64,000 nt of DNA. It comes from Casuarius casuarius. Lineage: Eukaryota; Chordata; Aves; Casuariiformes; Casuariidae. Shown here one piece after another: positions 1-13,267 of the stretch; positions within the stretch are counted from its first letter, which is position 1, and each line of letters begins with the position of its first letter. The notes beneath the pieces were generated by a model. The model did not search any database, was not told the DNA's origin, and worked only from the letters and a program-made list of their open reading frames with translations. The DNA lies in contig PTFA01000017.1 in NCBI GenBank assembly GCA_003342895.1, positions 1,362,016 through 1,426,015 of the forward strand. The letters run 5' to 3'. A program made the translations under genes and the position numbers.

Positions 1-599
1 GAAACCTTCCTCTGTTAAATGGGCCTGATTGCAAGCCAAAATGCAAAATCATAATTCTGTTTCCAAATACCATTTGAAAGGTTTTGGTCATGCATTAATA
101 ACAATGTGCACTGGAATGACAACAAAATGCAAGACTTAGAAAGCCACTGAGAGTGAAGTCTGGTCCTCTGGACAGCTCTATGGCAAAGACAGGCATTTTT
201 GTTTGAGGCCAATGACAAAGGACAGGATTTTTACATGATTCAGCACATACAAGAACAATTTGTTCTGTTTCCATAAATTAGAGAAAGACTTTCAGAGGTC
301 CATGGTGCTGCATGTGGAGAGACAGTGGAGTAGAAGGAATGCTGTTTTCTGAAATCCTAAATAAACAAGATTTTTTTTATAGCTTCTGGTGGTGGAGGAA
401 ATCCTGAAGCTCAGTGCTCTCTAAAGACCTGAAAGAACAGAGAAAACAGAGGAACTGGGGGTCCAGGATGCATGGCAATTTAGGCATGTCTGTGGTGTCT
501 AATTTGTTCTACTATGTGAGTAAGGGGGGAGGGGAATGATCTGAATTAAAAAAATTAGAAAAATCATTACTGAGAAAACACTTCTTTCCTTACCAATTA
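1..599. other. AT-rich noncoding DNA, nothing recognised
   Basis: I see no splice-flanked open frame, RNA gene or clear repeat here. The stretch ends where the CR1 3' end begins. Confidence 0.5.
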
Positions 600-1690
600 C
601 AGAACCACAGAATCATAGAATGGTTGTGGTTGGAAGGGACCTCTGGAGATCCTCTAGGCCAACCCCTCTGCTCAAGCAGGGTCATCCAGAGTACGTTGCC
701 CAGGATTGTGTCCAGACAGCTTTTGAGTATCTCCAAGGATGGAGAGTCCACAACCTCTCTGGGCAACCTGTTCCAGTGCTCTGTCACCATCACAGTAAAG
801 AAGTTTTTCCTTATGTTCAGATGGAACCGCCTGTGTTTTAGTTTGTGCCTGTTGCCTCTCGTCCTATCACTGGGCACCACAGAAAAGAATCAGGCCCCAT
901 CCTCTTTTGACCCTCCCTTCAGATATTTATACACATTGATAAGATCCCTCCTGAGCCTTCTCTTCTCCAGGCTGAACAGTCCCAGCTCTCGCAGCCTTTC
1001 CTCATGAGAGATGCTCTAGTCCCTGAATCATCTTAATAGCTCTCCGCTGGACTCTCTCCAGTAGCTCCATGTCTCTTTTATCGGCGAGCCCAGAACTAGA
1101 CACAGTACTCCAGATGTGGCCTCACCAGGGCTGAGCAGAGGTGGACGATCACCTCCCTCGACCTGCTGGCAATGCTCTTCCTAATGCAGCCCNGGATACC
1201 ATTGGCCTTCTTGGCCACAAGGGCACATTGCTGGCTCATGGTCAACTCAGTCAACTTCTTGTCCGCCAGGACTCCCAGGTCCTTCTCCACAGAGCTGTTT
1301 TCCAGCAGATCAGCCCCCAGCCTGTGCTGGTGCATGGAGTTACTCCTCCCTAGGTGCAGGACTCTGCCTTTCCCTTTGTTGAACTTCATGAGGTTCCCCT
1401 CTGCCCATCTCTCCAGCCTGTTGAGGTCCCTCTGAACAGCAGCACAGCCCTCTGGTGTATCAGCCACTCCTCCCGGTTTTGCATCATCAGCAAACTTGCT
1501 GAGGGTGCACTCTGTCCCTTCATCCAGGTCACTGATGAATAAGTTGAACAATATTGGACCCAGAATTGACCCCTATGGGACACCACTAGCTACGGGCTTC
1601 CGACTAGACTTTGTGCCGCTGATCACAGCCCTCTGAGCTCTGCCATTCAACTGTAGCCTTCATTCCAATAGTTCAGTCTCCATCAACAGC
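600..1690 (-). mobile_element. CR1 LINE copy 1, 5'-truncated, 3' end of RT plus 3' tail
   Basis: Non-LTR retrotransposon of the CR1 clade, read on the minus strand. The 3' end near 600-622 carries the CR1 terminal 8-bp repeat (ATTCTATG then ATTCTGTG when read in sense). Two open stretches encode the reverse transcriptase: minus 1096-1551 has the catalytic FADD box at 1483-1494, followed by the conserved run [33 protein letters not shown]. Minus 590-880 holds the C-terminal part (RTRGNRHKLKHR, HWNRLPREVV). Frame changes between these pieces and upstream of 1551 break the gene, so the copy is dead. It keeps about 1.1 kb of a roughly 4.5-kb family and lacks ORF1, the endonuclease and the N-terminal RT, the usual result of incomplete reverse transcription. 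An unresolved base lies at 1193. It looks less decayed than the CR1s at 16.8 and 42.6 kb. Confidence 0.95.
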
Positions 1691-2873
1691 TTCTGTTATT
1701 GAGATTTATGAATGAAACTACCTATATAAATCTTCATATATTAATTTATAGTTTCCACATTCAATGTGACACGACCTATCTACTTGAGAGACTATTAAAT
1801 CTGTATTGCAATGAAACATAAACCCTTCCAAAACTATAAAACTTAATAGTAGATCTTCCTTCATCAATAAAAGTCATTATAACTGTTTAATACTCTATGT
1901 TTTTTTATTAAGATCATACAGGCTCTTGTAGTGAGATACAATACATAGAAAGGCTCGTGACATACAGCTAAGTGGTACAAGAGGGTTTTTTTTCCTCAGA
2001 GGACTTCTCTAGCTGGGAATTATAGAATTTAAATGAGGCTAGCTGTTTCGTGCTCCTTTCTACAATGGATACCCTTCTGCGTTAAGATGCCTTCATGTGG
2101 GATAGTACAATCCCAACTGGATTATGCAAACTGAATTGAATTAAGATACTCAGCACAAAAGCATGCTTAGTGTACAGTGAGGGTATCCTCTTCATACTTA
2201 TCTTACTATGTCCTAAGCTAATATTCCATGAAGACAAGCTACATAACTTTGCCAACCAGAAATTGTAAAGGAAATCATAGCACTGTGCAATCAAACTTTA
2301 CTCTTTAAAAATATATGGTAAAACTAAGAATCAGTGTTTGCTAAGTACTTGTATAGTTTTTGTGATACTTTATATAGTGCTTTTAAGAGAGAAAACTGGA
2401 AAAAAGATGTGTTGGAATCCACCATGCTTCATACAAAACTACTTCATACAAAACTACTATAGGACTTCAGCTGACTGTTCAAGAATGCATTGTCACAGAA
2501 AGAGTGAGCAGAAATTACAACTTAACTTCACTCTTGAGCTTCTGTTGTTATTATTACCATCATTAACATTACTGCAACAGTCTCTAGGACCAAAACACTT
2601 GCTGTGCTGTGCACCATATCAATGCAGAATACAAAACTTCACAAAATTACCAATTTTAAATTAAAAGTTTCCTTAAAGTGTTAGTTCCCATTAATCATTT
2701 TCCCTTTTTGCTTTCAGAATGGAATTGTGGAACCCTCTTCATTTACATTTACTTCATTTACTTCATGTAAAGCTGCAGTTTCACAAGGTAACAGACAAGC
2801 TATATGATGGTTCTCAAAAATCTGGAGGTACCAGAGAGCTCAGGGAAATGACCTCTGTCTGCTTCATCCTCAC
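1691..2873. other. AT-rich noncoding DNA
   Basis: No gene is supported. A 15-bp direct repeat (CTTCATACAAAACTA twice, about 2427-2456) is the only local structure noted. Confidence 0.5.
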
Positions 2874-3058
2874 TCACAGAGAGCCAGGACTCTGGACTCT
2901 GATGACAAGGGAGAATTACATGTCTTCAGTCTAAATAAGAAAAGCTTCATATCTAAAATAAGAGTCACAGAGAGCCAGGACTCTGGACTCTGATGACAAG
3001 GGAGAATTACATGTCTTCAGTCTAAATAAGAAAAGCTTCATATCTAAAATAAGAGTCA
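2874..3058. repeat. Perfect 91-bp tandem duplication
   Basis: Positions 2874-2964 and 2965-3055 are identical base for base by eye. Three more bases (TCA, 3056-3058) repeat the start of the unit before the sequences part. The unit begins TCACAGAGAGCCAGG and contains no recognised element. Complete identity in neutral-looking DNA means a recent slippage or unequal-crossover event, a polymorphic allele, or an assembly artefact. The 71-aa plus frame at 2719-2934 ends inside the first copy and has no recognisable product. Confidence 0.97.
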
Positions 3059-6000
3059 ACATAGCAACCTCCCTATGTCAAAAGCTACTACACATCTGAT
3101 ACTATGTTAGGTTCCCTCATACGATATTAAATGGGGATTTTGTGATCCCTTATCTAATATAACAAAACTTCTATTCAAGACCATCCCAAAACAAACTAGG
3201 AGTCCCCATTACATTTATCACCCCTCCCTCCTGACACGCTGCAGTTCCCAATTACTCTTCCCTTAAAGTCTCTAATCCCCTAATTAGAAAGGTCCCAAAG
3301 GGAAACCTGTACAATGCATAAATGAATTTTATGAAATTATTCACTTTTCAGATACTTTAATTAACAAATTTGTTAGTCTAGCAAATAATCTGTTACTAAC
3401 TAGCAAAGAGGTGCCTATACCACTAAACAAAAACAGGAAAACTGCACTGCTTTGCAAGTTCAGTACCTCCTACTGTTTTTGCAGTATATCAGGATCTTTC
3501 GTATCTTCGGTTAAGAATTCTCATCTGTCCTTCATGATCACAGAGTGAACAATGCCAACCTTACTGTTTTTTTTTTTTAAACAGAGCACTGTAAATATAT
3601 TTGCTCCAGGAAACTTAAAGTTTAACTGCAAAAATTGTTACATTTTACAATTAAATAACAAATGCTCTCCCAGAAGTCTTCCCTTTCTCAGTGCAAGGTT
3701 TGAGGCACTGTAAATCTGGCATTTCCTATCTACCGTTAGAGTTTGCAAACTTAATATTCCTTTAGCATTTTGTGTGTATTTGATGGTCTGTCATCTCCAT
3801 GGTGTTTCCACTATACCACTTATGCTGCAATATTCAATTATTTTGGCAAGCTACAAAATTTTTCTGAGAAGAGCAAGAAACAATCACTTCTAAAATGGAA
3901 AATCCTTCTGCTGATCATCAAAGACAAGCCATAAACAGCCATCTTTGAGAGTTCTCAAAGAGGTTGTCTTTATAGTGGAAAGCACCAGCTGACCTAAATA
4001 CAAGGGAAACCTTCAAATTTCCCTCTGATTCATAAGGGTAAAGCAGAAGCATTAACGCACATTTTTGAGGGAGTTCTGAAAGTCTTGCATAAATATTCAC
4101 CAGTATAGAAGCCCATATGTCTCCAGCCATAGCCCCTCCCTTTCACTCTCTGCTAAGATACACAACCTTGCATGCTAGCTGAGAATGCCGGTCAGCTTTT
4201 GGGTTACAAAAATAAAGAATCCATCAAACTGCATAAAAGGAAGTCATAAGATTGGTCCTGTGTCCATTCCAAAAGCCTTGCTCTGTCGCTAATAGCAGGC
4301 TGTACCTCAAAGACATAGTCAAACATGAAGGTATTCATTTTAAACATATATAACAAAGGGAATGGTTAGGAAAAGCATTGTAATACTATGCTTAAGGTTT
4401 CTCCAGCCAACAGCACAGGGCAACTTGTTTCTAATCCAATTTTGTTGACTGTAAGAAAGATTGAGTGAAGGTACAAAAAAGTAAAGCTTTTGCAAAACCA
4501 GATCCTGTCATGTTTTACATTTTCAAAGGTATCACGACATTTTGCTGGAAAAAAATAATGCCTGTGTGTGCTGAGAGGTACTGGCAGCAGTACTTACTGG
4601 GAAATGGGAAAGCTAGGACCTCAGTGCCTGGGGACAAACAGGTTTATTTCTTAGGACAAGGCCAGGTGGAGGATACACAGAACAAGAATTGACAGGCATA
4701 ATCCCAAACTCAGTAAAGGGTCTTGACTTACTCTACCTGACTACTTCCATTCATTTGCTTAAAACTTCCCCTGGCACCTGTCCCAGTCTTCAGCCATCTC
4801 ACATCATGAAACTCACATTTAAAATCTTCAATAATTTAGTTGTTCAATTAGTTAGTCAATCAATTATTCAGCTATTGATCTGCCCCACAAGGAAAACGAA
4901 ACTTTAACAGATGGACAGTTTACCTTTCACAAACAGAACCTGAGTTGCTAATTGCAGCCTGAATCTGGTCTCTGCCGAGGCACCATTCTCCAGACAAATT
5001 CTAGTCTGATTTTTTTTCCCTGGGCAGTTCCCAGGCCAGTTGTAGTTCCAGAAAATAAGAAACATCTCAAATGTTCCTATTCTTTGCCACCACAAATAAC
5101 ATTAAAAGTGATGCTTATCTACCTCATTTGCTTCTTGTTCAGAAGATAATTAGGACTGAAATGCTGCTTGGTGCTGGAGATAATTAAACACTCTCCTCTA
5201 ACAGCTGTAATGAAATTTTTTTAATTCAGTTGCATTATTTTGCTTCTTGCTTTTCCTGTGCTAGATGTAATTTCTTCAGAAGAGAACCTTCCAGAAGTTT
5301 TTCTTTTCTCTTATGGGCTCCCTATTTTTTCGTATCTTTCTTTATGAACCTGCTACCCATCAGTTCCTCCTCCTGCCTTTCTCAGTGACTATTAGGCTAA
5401 AAGACCACTCTCTTAAGTCTCCTCCCACAAGACTGAGGCTGAGCCCTGCATATTTCTACAGAGACTGTGCTTGTTTCTGAATAGGCCCTATAGTTAGACG
5501 CTAGCATCCCAAAACACTGAGATCCAGATAAATAAGTTGGCCAACCAAGTTCATTCCAGGACACAGAACTTATTCCTGCAGATACTCTCAACTTCTGCGC
5601 TGCTTAGATGCTGCCACCACCAGTTTCCTGTCTTTGTGTCAGCAAAAAGGAAAAGCACATCCAGCCAATTACTAACAGAACAGCATGGCCTTACATGTTA
5701 TTTTTTAGATCACCTGTTTTCTACTGTTATCATTAGCCATTTTTCATCTTATTCCATTCCTGGAAAGGAGGAAGTGAAACTAGAAGTAAAAGCAAAGGGA
5801 AATACTTTACACATTTTCCAGAAATGAAGACAGCTATTTTCAACACATTTTATGATGAACCATATATATCACAGGTCTGTTTGTTTGTTTTATAAGAGTA
5901 AGACTACTAAAGAAAAGTGAGAGGAGAGTGGGTCACAGATGGGTCTCAACCAGCAGTCTCCCTGCACAGGGACAGTCACTCCAGTATGTAATCTAACAGG

Positions 6001-6915
6001 GACAACGTAACTGGAGCTTCTCCTACAGCTCTGAGCAGAATGATGTGGTTTTCACCATACTTACCAATGCCCACACAACTTCAGCCATTACTGTTTTTGT
6101 CATAGGTTGATGAAAGCTAATTTAGCAGCTCATGCAACATATATGATGTATATTACATTAACACATACACCTGTGAGAGAGTTTAGCTTGATCATAAAAT
6201 ATTTTTCACCAATTACAGTTATAGGAAGCATAGTAGCCATTGCCTTGCATGATTGTAGCAAACTGCTACATAATCCACAATACAGACATGCTATTAATTG
6301 TATTCATCTTGAAAATGAGTTTTCAATGCAGTGAAGCATTTCTAATCAATAATTTGTAGCTTGCGATAATTTTAATTTGCAACAATACCTAGCCCTACCA
6401 CAAGAATCCAAACTATGTCTCTTAAAACAAAATATACAAGCACAATTTGTCTGATTTGGGGTTTAATATGTATTAAACTTATGTAAGTTTTTGTAGATAC
6501 ATATATATTTTTTCTAGTCAAGCATAAATATACAAATAATAAATCAACTTCATCATGAAAAATGGATTTATTTCATCAAATTATTGGGAAATATTCATTA
6601 AAAGGGAAAAATGTTGGCTGTATTACATTAACGTCAATGGAACTTGAATCACAAAGCTGTCAAAGATAGCTTATTAGTTTCTTTAAATAGGCACTCAATA
6701 ATTGAAGTACCCTGAGGAATAATTACAGGCTATATTAAGACGACAGGAATTTAAATTGGTAAAGCTAAGAGTATATGCCATAAAGTGCCAAAGACACATT
6801 GCATGAATCCCAATTTCCTTTGCATCTCTTCCTACCCCTGCACTTCTCCTCCCTGTTATCTATATACAAAGAACAACCAAGTACTTTCAGTCTAAATTTT
6901 TTTTAGACTTTTGGA

Positions 6916-6918
<3 letters not shown>
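3059..6918. other. AT-rich noncoding DNA; possible conserved noncoding blocks near 5.1-5.27 and 6.1-6.4 kb
   Basis: No gene or clear repeat is seen. Around 5090-5270 and 6100-6400 the sequence is dense in TAATTA-type, CAGCTG-type and ATTA-rich words and free of repeats, a texture common in vertebrate conserved noncoding elements. This is only an impression, since no alignment could be run. Confidence 0.3.

Positions 6919-6949
<31 letters not shown>
6919..6949. repeat. (AC)n microsatellite, about 15 units
   Basis: An uninterrupted AC dinucleotide run of 31 bases, preceded by a short A run. Likely length-polymorphic. Confidence 0.97.
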
Positions 6950-6951
<2 letters not shown>

Positions 6952-7838
6952 GTGAGAAGAAAGTATCAGCGAAACCTCCCTGAGAAACACACTACATCTG
7001 TATGGATCATAAACTGGGAAGTGCCTTCACCAGAGTGAAACTGTCAAGAAATACACCTGTGTGGCAAACAGAAAGCAACAGAATGGCAGAAGATGCTTCT
7101 CCCACAGTCTCTCCTAACTATCAGTAATACCATGCTATTCATAATAAATTTTGGGAATGCTATGGTGTCCCCCAGCATGTAAAACCTCAAGCACCATCTC
7201 TGAAAAATATGGATCCCATCAGGAGACCATCTCACTTGAAGACAGCCAGAAGTTTTTCTCCCTCCTTTCTATCAGCTTAGAAAGGCCGTAACCTCAAAAT
7301 CTCTGTGGAATCAATGAGAAAGTACCAGACAGAAGACACAGTGCTTGGTCCAGTTTTGAGTGTCTCTACTCTCACTACTCTGGGGTTTCCTTCCCCCATA
7401 TATCTCTATTTTTCCATAGGTTGCAAAGTCACTAGTTCCAACCAGCTTCCTATCTACCAAACACTTCTCACCAGTGAGACCTCTCACAGAATCATCCAGG
7501 CAGAGCTTGCCTGGATGTTGCCCTTCTTCTTCTCATTAATGTCTCTGCAGAGAGGTATAAGCCAACACTCCATCACCTGGAAACTGAACAACCTGCCATG
7601 AGATTTATTGCCATGGAACGAATGCTTCTGAGAAACATATAAAAACCATAAGCAGAAAAAGAAAACGCACTACATTACCACTGCTGTTCAGTGGCAAACC
7701 ACTAACCCCACAGTTCACTGCTGTGAGAGACCAAAGATGTTATCCCCCTGCAGTGAAACAGACCCACTCTCACAGAGGTTACAACTGAAGTAGATGATGG
7801 CAGATAGGAGAATACAATGGAATAAAGTGTATGGAAAC
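6950..7838. other. Noncoding DNA, nothing recognised
   Basis: The short plus and minus frames here have no recognisable product, and there is no repeat tail or RNA gene. Confidence 0.5.
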
Positions 7839-7890
7839 ATGTAAATTATTTTAATTTACATAAAAATTAGCCAGCATTTTACCTGGCTAA
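7839..7890. repeat. Two adjacent short perfect inverted repeats
   Basis: ATGTAAATTA at 7839-7848 pairs with TAATTTACAT at 7852-7861 (10-bp stem, 3-base loop). TTAGCCAG at 7867-7874 pairs with CTGGCTAA at 7883-7890 (8-bp stem, 8-base loop). They could be paired homeodomain-type sites, remnants of a DNA transposon end, or chance. Confidence 0.6.
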
Positions 7891-8396
7891 ATATTAGCAC
7901 TAACATATACAAAAATAAAACTAGGTAAGCAGAGAAATGTAAGAGTACAAGAAAATAAGAGTACTTCTCAGATCAATGTGATTGCAGATTTATTTGGCTT
8001 GAAAGGAAGCAGTACATCTTTTCAGAGCTTTGTACCTTTTTTCTCTGGCATTCTTTACTTTCTCTCTAAAGATTCATGTTCCTGCTTATGCTGGAAGTTG
8101 TGTTCTCCTGATTCTTGTATTATTTTGTTAAACATTTCCAAAAGCCCTTCTGTTAATCAATCTAATAATTAGTTCCCACTGAAGTGAAACTTCTTGTTTA
8201 TGTGCTGTTTTCCCTTTGAGGTACAAAAGATAAAGCATAAATACAACACTATTTAAGTAATTAACAGGAAAATATATTTTATCTGATGTGAAATCTGCTT
8301 CTTTCCTTAGTTCTTTCTTCTTCCTTTGACCTTTCGAGGAAGAACAAGGTTTGCATTTAAAATCAAACATACCAAACAAAATTATCATTAGTTCTA
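7891..8396. other. Noncoding DNA, nothing recognised
   Basis: Only short frames without recognisable product are present. Confidence 0.45.
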
Positions 8397-8420
8397 AGTA
8401 CAGTAGTACACTACTGTACT
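8397..8420. repeat. Perfect 10-bp hairpin with 4-base loop
   Basis: AGTACAGTAG (8397-8406), loop TACA, then CTACTGTACT (8411-8420). All ten pairs are Watson-Crick. It is too short for a microRNA precursor. Confidence 0.7.
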
Positions 8421-10264
8421 CAGAGTACTCAATAAAGCTTAGAAACTACCTGAAATACTAGACATTTTCATCTGTGTAATTTCCAAGAAGGGATGACACA
8501 TACCTTTATTCTGTCTTACCCTTTAGAGACACTTTGCCTTGAAATATATTGGCCTGCAAATAAAGCAACATTGTTTCCTCAGAAGTTCAACAGACATCCA
8601 CTGTATTGTGAGTATTCTGTGACTATACTGCTAATAGTCACATGTTATGGCAGGTGTATATGAGCTCCACCTGTAATTTGCCAACATTGTTACTGGTTGC
8701 AGGTCGTAAATACTTGAGTTCCAAGCCAGTTTGATTATTCTTCCCACCACTGAAAAAAGAAAATCTTTGTATAGTAATTATTTCCTGTTTTGCAATAATG
8801 TAATGTTTACTTCATTTCCTAGAGAGGAGATAATACAGTTAGAGGGGTCTGTGCAAATGTGTATTTTCACATCACTATTAAAAAAGGGGATCCTTGATGA
8901 AGCTACCTTGATGAATATACATGGCAAAACAAGCTGTAAGGAGATTGCTTGGGGCCAGAAAAGCCTTCTTAAGCCATGCCTGCCTCTGAAAAGTTTCAGA
9001 TGAGAAAGTTGTTTCCTCAAGCTTCCTCCAGTGAACCAGGCATCAGACAGAATATTCCCTCTTGGGAAGCTGTTACTAAACCCAGGCGTTAGGAGTACAT
9101 GTGTAACTACTGAATTCAAAAAGAGATGTTTTACATGTTATCTTTGAAGCTTATCTGAAGGCCCCGTGGGTATAAACATAACCACATCTTATAACTTTTC
9201 CCCTGAAATTCCACCATACCTACACCAGGCAACCAACACTTGTGTGCATACAGGACCTCTCAAAATATTCCTGTTGAAGTATACATGTAAACTGTAAGTA
9301 GTATACACTGACAAGCAAAGAAACATAGATTAACCTCGCAGACCTTGGGAAAAACAAGGCTGTTTTCTTTGGATGGAGACTTAAGCCACCACTTCCTCAG
9401 TGAGTTTAATAGTTTCCTCCCAGACTAGATTTATATTTTGTTACTTAATTCCTTCCTGTGGCACAGTCTGAGGTGCCTTCTACTGCATGCTTGGCAGCCA
9501 TTCTTTCACTGTCTAGCTGATTTCTCTTGTCACTGACACCGGGATGCCTTTTCTATCAATAGATAAAATTTACAAGCACATTACAAACAAAATAAAGACA
9601 GTCTTCCTGCTCGACACAAACAGCAGTGAATTATGATTTCCAGAGGAGTATCTTCCACAAAAAACATATGCAGTTCCTCATTTCCTCTTGGCAAGAATGG
9701 TATATCCAATCTCCACTGATTGCTTCCTGTAGACTTGCTTCTAAATAATAATTTGAACAAAAAATATTTTTAAGATGCTGATTATTTCAGGCAAATCTTC
9801 CTTGGTTTAAACTATCCATGGGGAAATAACCTGAGACACAGCGTACCAGTAAAACCTTAATGTTATCTCCTTCTGTTGAATACAACAAGATTTGGCATAT
9901 ATTTAATTCATCTCTATATGATGCTAGGTAAAAGATCTCAGAACAATTTCCTGTTAGATCTACTTTGAAAACTACACCTAAGACATCTTTCAAAAACAGT
10001 TCATTTCTTAATCTAGCAGTGAATAAGATAAACATCCTGACAAGAGCTAAAGCCATCCAATGCAAGCAATGCTAATATAAGAGAGTTTTCTCAAGTACAT
10101 ATTTTGTCAATACCCCATCTGGTCTGAAGCTGCATAATTGAGACCAAGAGTAAACATGAGCAAATAGCCAGACTGGAAAGTGCCAGACACTACAGGACCA
10201 CAGGAAGAAGCTGATAATTCAGTTCATATCTCTATTAAATATGTCAATATTAAATACCTAAACA
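8421..10264. other. Noncoding DNA, nothing recognised
   Basis: Overlapping plus and minus frames near 8.8-9.1 kb lack any family signature and look accidental. Confidence 0.45.
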
Positions 10265-10415
10265 GGTGGCATCTAATGGATTAGGCACCAGAAAAAAGTC
10301 AGGATATTTAAGTTCTATTACTGGCTCTAGCAATAACATGTTAAATGATACCTGGAGACTCACTGCTCTTCTCAGTGCTTCTTACCCCTCCATCTATATC
10401 CCTCAGCCATTCCAG
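10265..10415 (+). repeat. MIR-like ancient tRNA-derived SINE remnant
   Basis: The order of short words matches the MIR core and 3' half: a gap-rich block around 'TTCTATTACTGGCTCTAG' (10312-10329), corresponding to the family's wording for a variable, conserved core, then a decayed segment ending in a pyrimidine-rich stretch close to the family's CTTCAG...CATCT end. Divergence is high, as expected for an element older than the amniote radiation. The boundaries are approximate. Confidence 0.5.
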
Positions 10416-13267
10416 AGTGCTTCCTGAGTGGGGTTCTGTTAAAAATACCACATTTTCACATATCCCATAAGCTATCAGTGAAAAACTAAATAATTACCCG
10501 CACAAATTATAGGTATATATAATAGATATGAAATGAAGGTTACCCAAGAGACCACTCTTCCTCCTTATCTTTCCATTCCTAAGTTCCCATAGCCTCCTTT
10601 CTCTTCCCAGTACACCCTTTGTCACTGCCTCTCGTTATCTACAGGATGTATTCTCAAGCACCAGTTCTCTGGAAGGGAGCAAACACATGAAAATATGTGC
10701 GATGAACTGAACACCTGCCTGCTGCAGTTGTGATTGTGTTTTTCCAACAAGGCATTAAAAAGGGAGCATGTGGACACAATAGAGATTCTATTTTGTTTAA
10801 AGCGGAGGACCATATGGTATCAAGTGAAAAATACAGTGCAAGTGACTAATGCTTCTCTGTACAGGGAGAGACAAAGAGGTTATCCCACTGGTGCATTCCT
10901 CCACAGAGACTGTGCTGCAACATGCCTCCCAAGGCTGCTCCAACTTAAAACAGAAGTGACATCGCATTTATCTCCAGCCATTTTAGAAATGAGAGCTATT
11001 ACTTCCCTACTTGCTGCCCAGTTCCCATAACAAAGAGTAAAACAGTTCAGCCTCTTCTTTTAGATGACTGATGTGACTATGACTGCTAAGACTTGGGCAT
11101 TATGTGAGCTTGGGTAGTTTTGACTGTACAAGCATACATAGAGTATTAGACACATGCTTAATACTAAATTAAGATTCTGTTGGTTGGATAAATAGAAACA
11201 GATGGCATGAGTCAGAAAAAATACTTTTCTAAGGGACTGGTTATCTTATAAAAGAGAACATCACTGCAGAAACCTTTGTGGGGACACAGGGTAGAAAACC
11301 AGATTATAAAATTGGAAAAGGTGAAGAGAAATAGAGAGCGAGCTTTTTTCACACCTGAAGGATACTCAAATTGAAATGCTGGCAGCATAAAACAGCCTCT
11401 GGGAGGTTAAATTCTTTAATTCAATTCTGCTCTCAGATGATGAGCCTCAGATGAATGCTAGGCTGACTATGCTTACTGCATAGAGAATTTCACCTCGTGT
11501 TTTCTGAGTGCCATTCAATTAGTTCTGGTTTTGATTCCTTAGTTTGCTGCTTCTGTGGCAACAGGAATGTTTTGGTTGTTGTTGATGGTTTACTTAAATT
11601 CATTAGTATTCCATCCCTTAATAACAGATACGCATTCCATTTTGTTTCAGTGGGAAACATTAGAGAGGTTTAAGCCCTCGTTTTTGACAGGCATCTTTTT
11701 GTAAACTACGATTCACAAGGGACTGGGCTGTTACTCAGCCATTTCTTACTTCTATGAAAATAAATTACNGTTGTTTTTTGTCAGAGGAAAAAAAATCTCA
11801 ATTTAATACTCGCAAATCCAATGAACTTGTGTATTTGGATTAACTTCTAGACTCAGTGTGTTTTCACAACAATTTGACCTCCAAACTCTTGCAGATGTTT
11901 GGTGCATGATGAGATACTGGACTTACATAACAATGTACACCAAGAGTAAAAAAATACTGTAAGTAATGCCTCAAAATTTCACAGAACTAAAAATAGCAGA
12001 AGCCAAGATCTCTTAATTACTACTGTGTACCTATGTATATTGTTTAACAATGAGTGAGGACAGTAGGGATCTGATCTTACTCCCACTAGAGACTATAGGA
12101 ACCTTGTCACTCATTTCAGTGAAATCACAAGCAAGCCTTTAATCATCTTTACATTTAGATTTTATTCTGCAAGCCAGTGGATACAATGAAATGCCACGTT
12201 CAGTGACTTCAGCTCCATTTGACATCCATAAACTTAGAAGCATCTGTATCTTTGTTTTCCTTTATGGCCTCATTCAAATGCAGCAATCACTAAGAATCTG
12301 AAGAGGTAGACCACACACTACACATTAATCAAGGTGCTGTAAACAGAAACAACCGTCATTCTGAAAGATCTATGGTTAATAACATCCAAAGCACTCAAAA
12401 CATTCAGCCTTTACAAATTCATTTAATAGGAGTGTCACTGCAATACACAGAGTGGGCTACCTCTGATTCATTCTAATCGTATGAAAGTCACGCACTTTGC
12501 TCTCACATATGGTTAGCAGCCTACAGTAATTGTTCCGACCCTCCGTGACAAGTCTATTTTATACCTTATTTTGCATATGAACACAGAAATCCATTAGTTC
12601 AATACCAGACCATCAGATTTCAGAATCCTACCAAACCACATGGCTGATAATCTGAGGCGAGACATGATCAAGCCAACATGACAAACATTCAGAAACTGAT
12701 AATTAGGGAAGCAGTCACCTAGTAGCATAAAATCGTTTTGTCCTGCATTCTTCTACTTTACTTTCCCAGTTTTCTTGGTGTCCAACTACCTATAGCACCA
12801 ACACAACCACCCGATGAATTCTCACCCCGCACGACCTCCCAGAGTTAGTACATGCCAACAAGTTTTGTATATAGGGAAATACCGCACAGAGCGCTGTGCC
12901 TCCAGTTCTGGTAAAGGATCGACTTAAGTGATGATCTGAAGCAGTCTCTAGCTGACTGACCTTTGTAGAAAAACAGAATTATTCAATTCAAAAAGAAGTA
13001 CTTTCTATGCAGGAAGAAGCAGGGTGGTGTTTTCTGGTTTCACACTGAAGCAGGTATCTCCTGATTGTCCCTAGTAACAGAGATATTAGACAACAACTAA
13101 AATAACTAACATTTTTAAAGTGAGTGAGATTAGAAAAGACAATTAAAAATTTTGATGAAAAATGGTTGAGGCACTGCCTCAGGTAAGGTTCTCCCATAGA
13201 GAACCCCAACAAATCACAAAAATAAGATGGAATGACTGCAGACCAAGCCTTTGGATTCCAGACTTCA
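10416..13267. other. AT-rich noncoding DNA, nothing recognised
   Basis: No supported gene. An isolated good splice-donor match (CAGGTAAGG, about 13179-13187) has no open exon of known type before it. One unresolved base lies at 11769. Confidence 0.45.

Noticed and set aside
624..1435. Several 70-127 aa plus frames inside CR1 copy 1
   Set aside because: They are antisense shadows of the CR1 reverse transcriptase on the minus strand.
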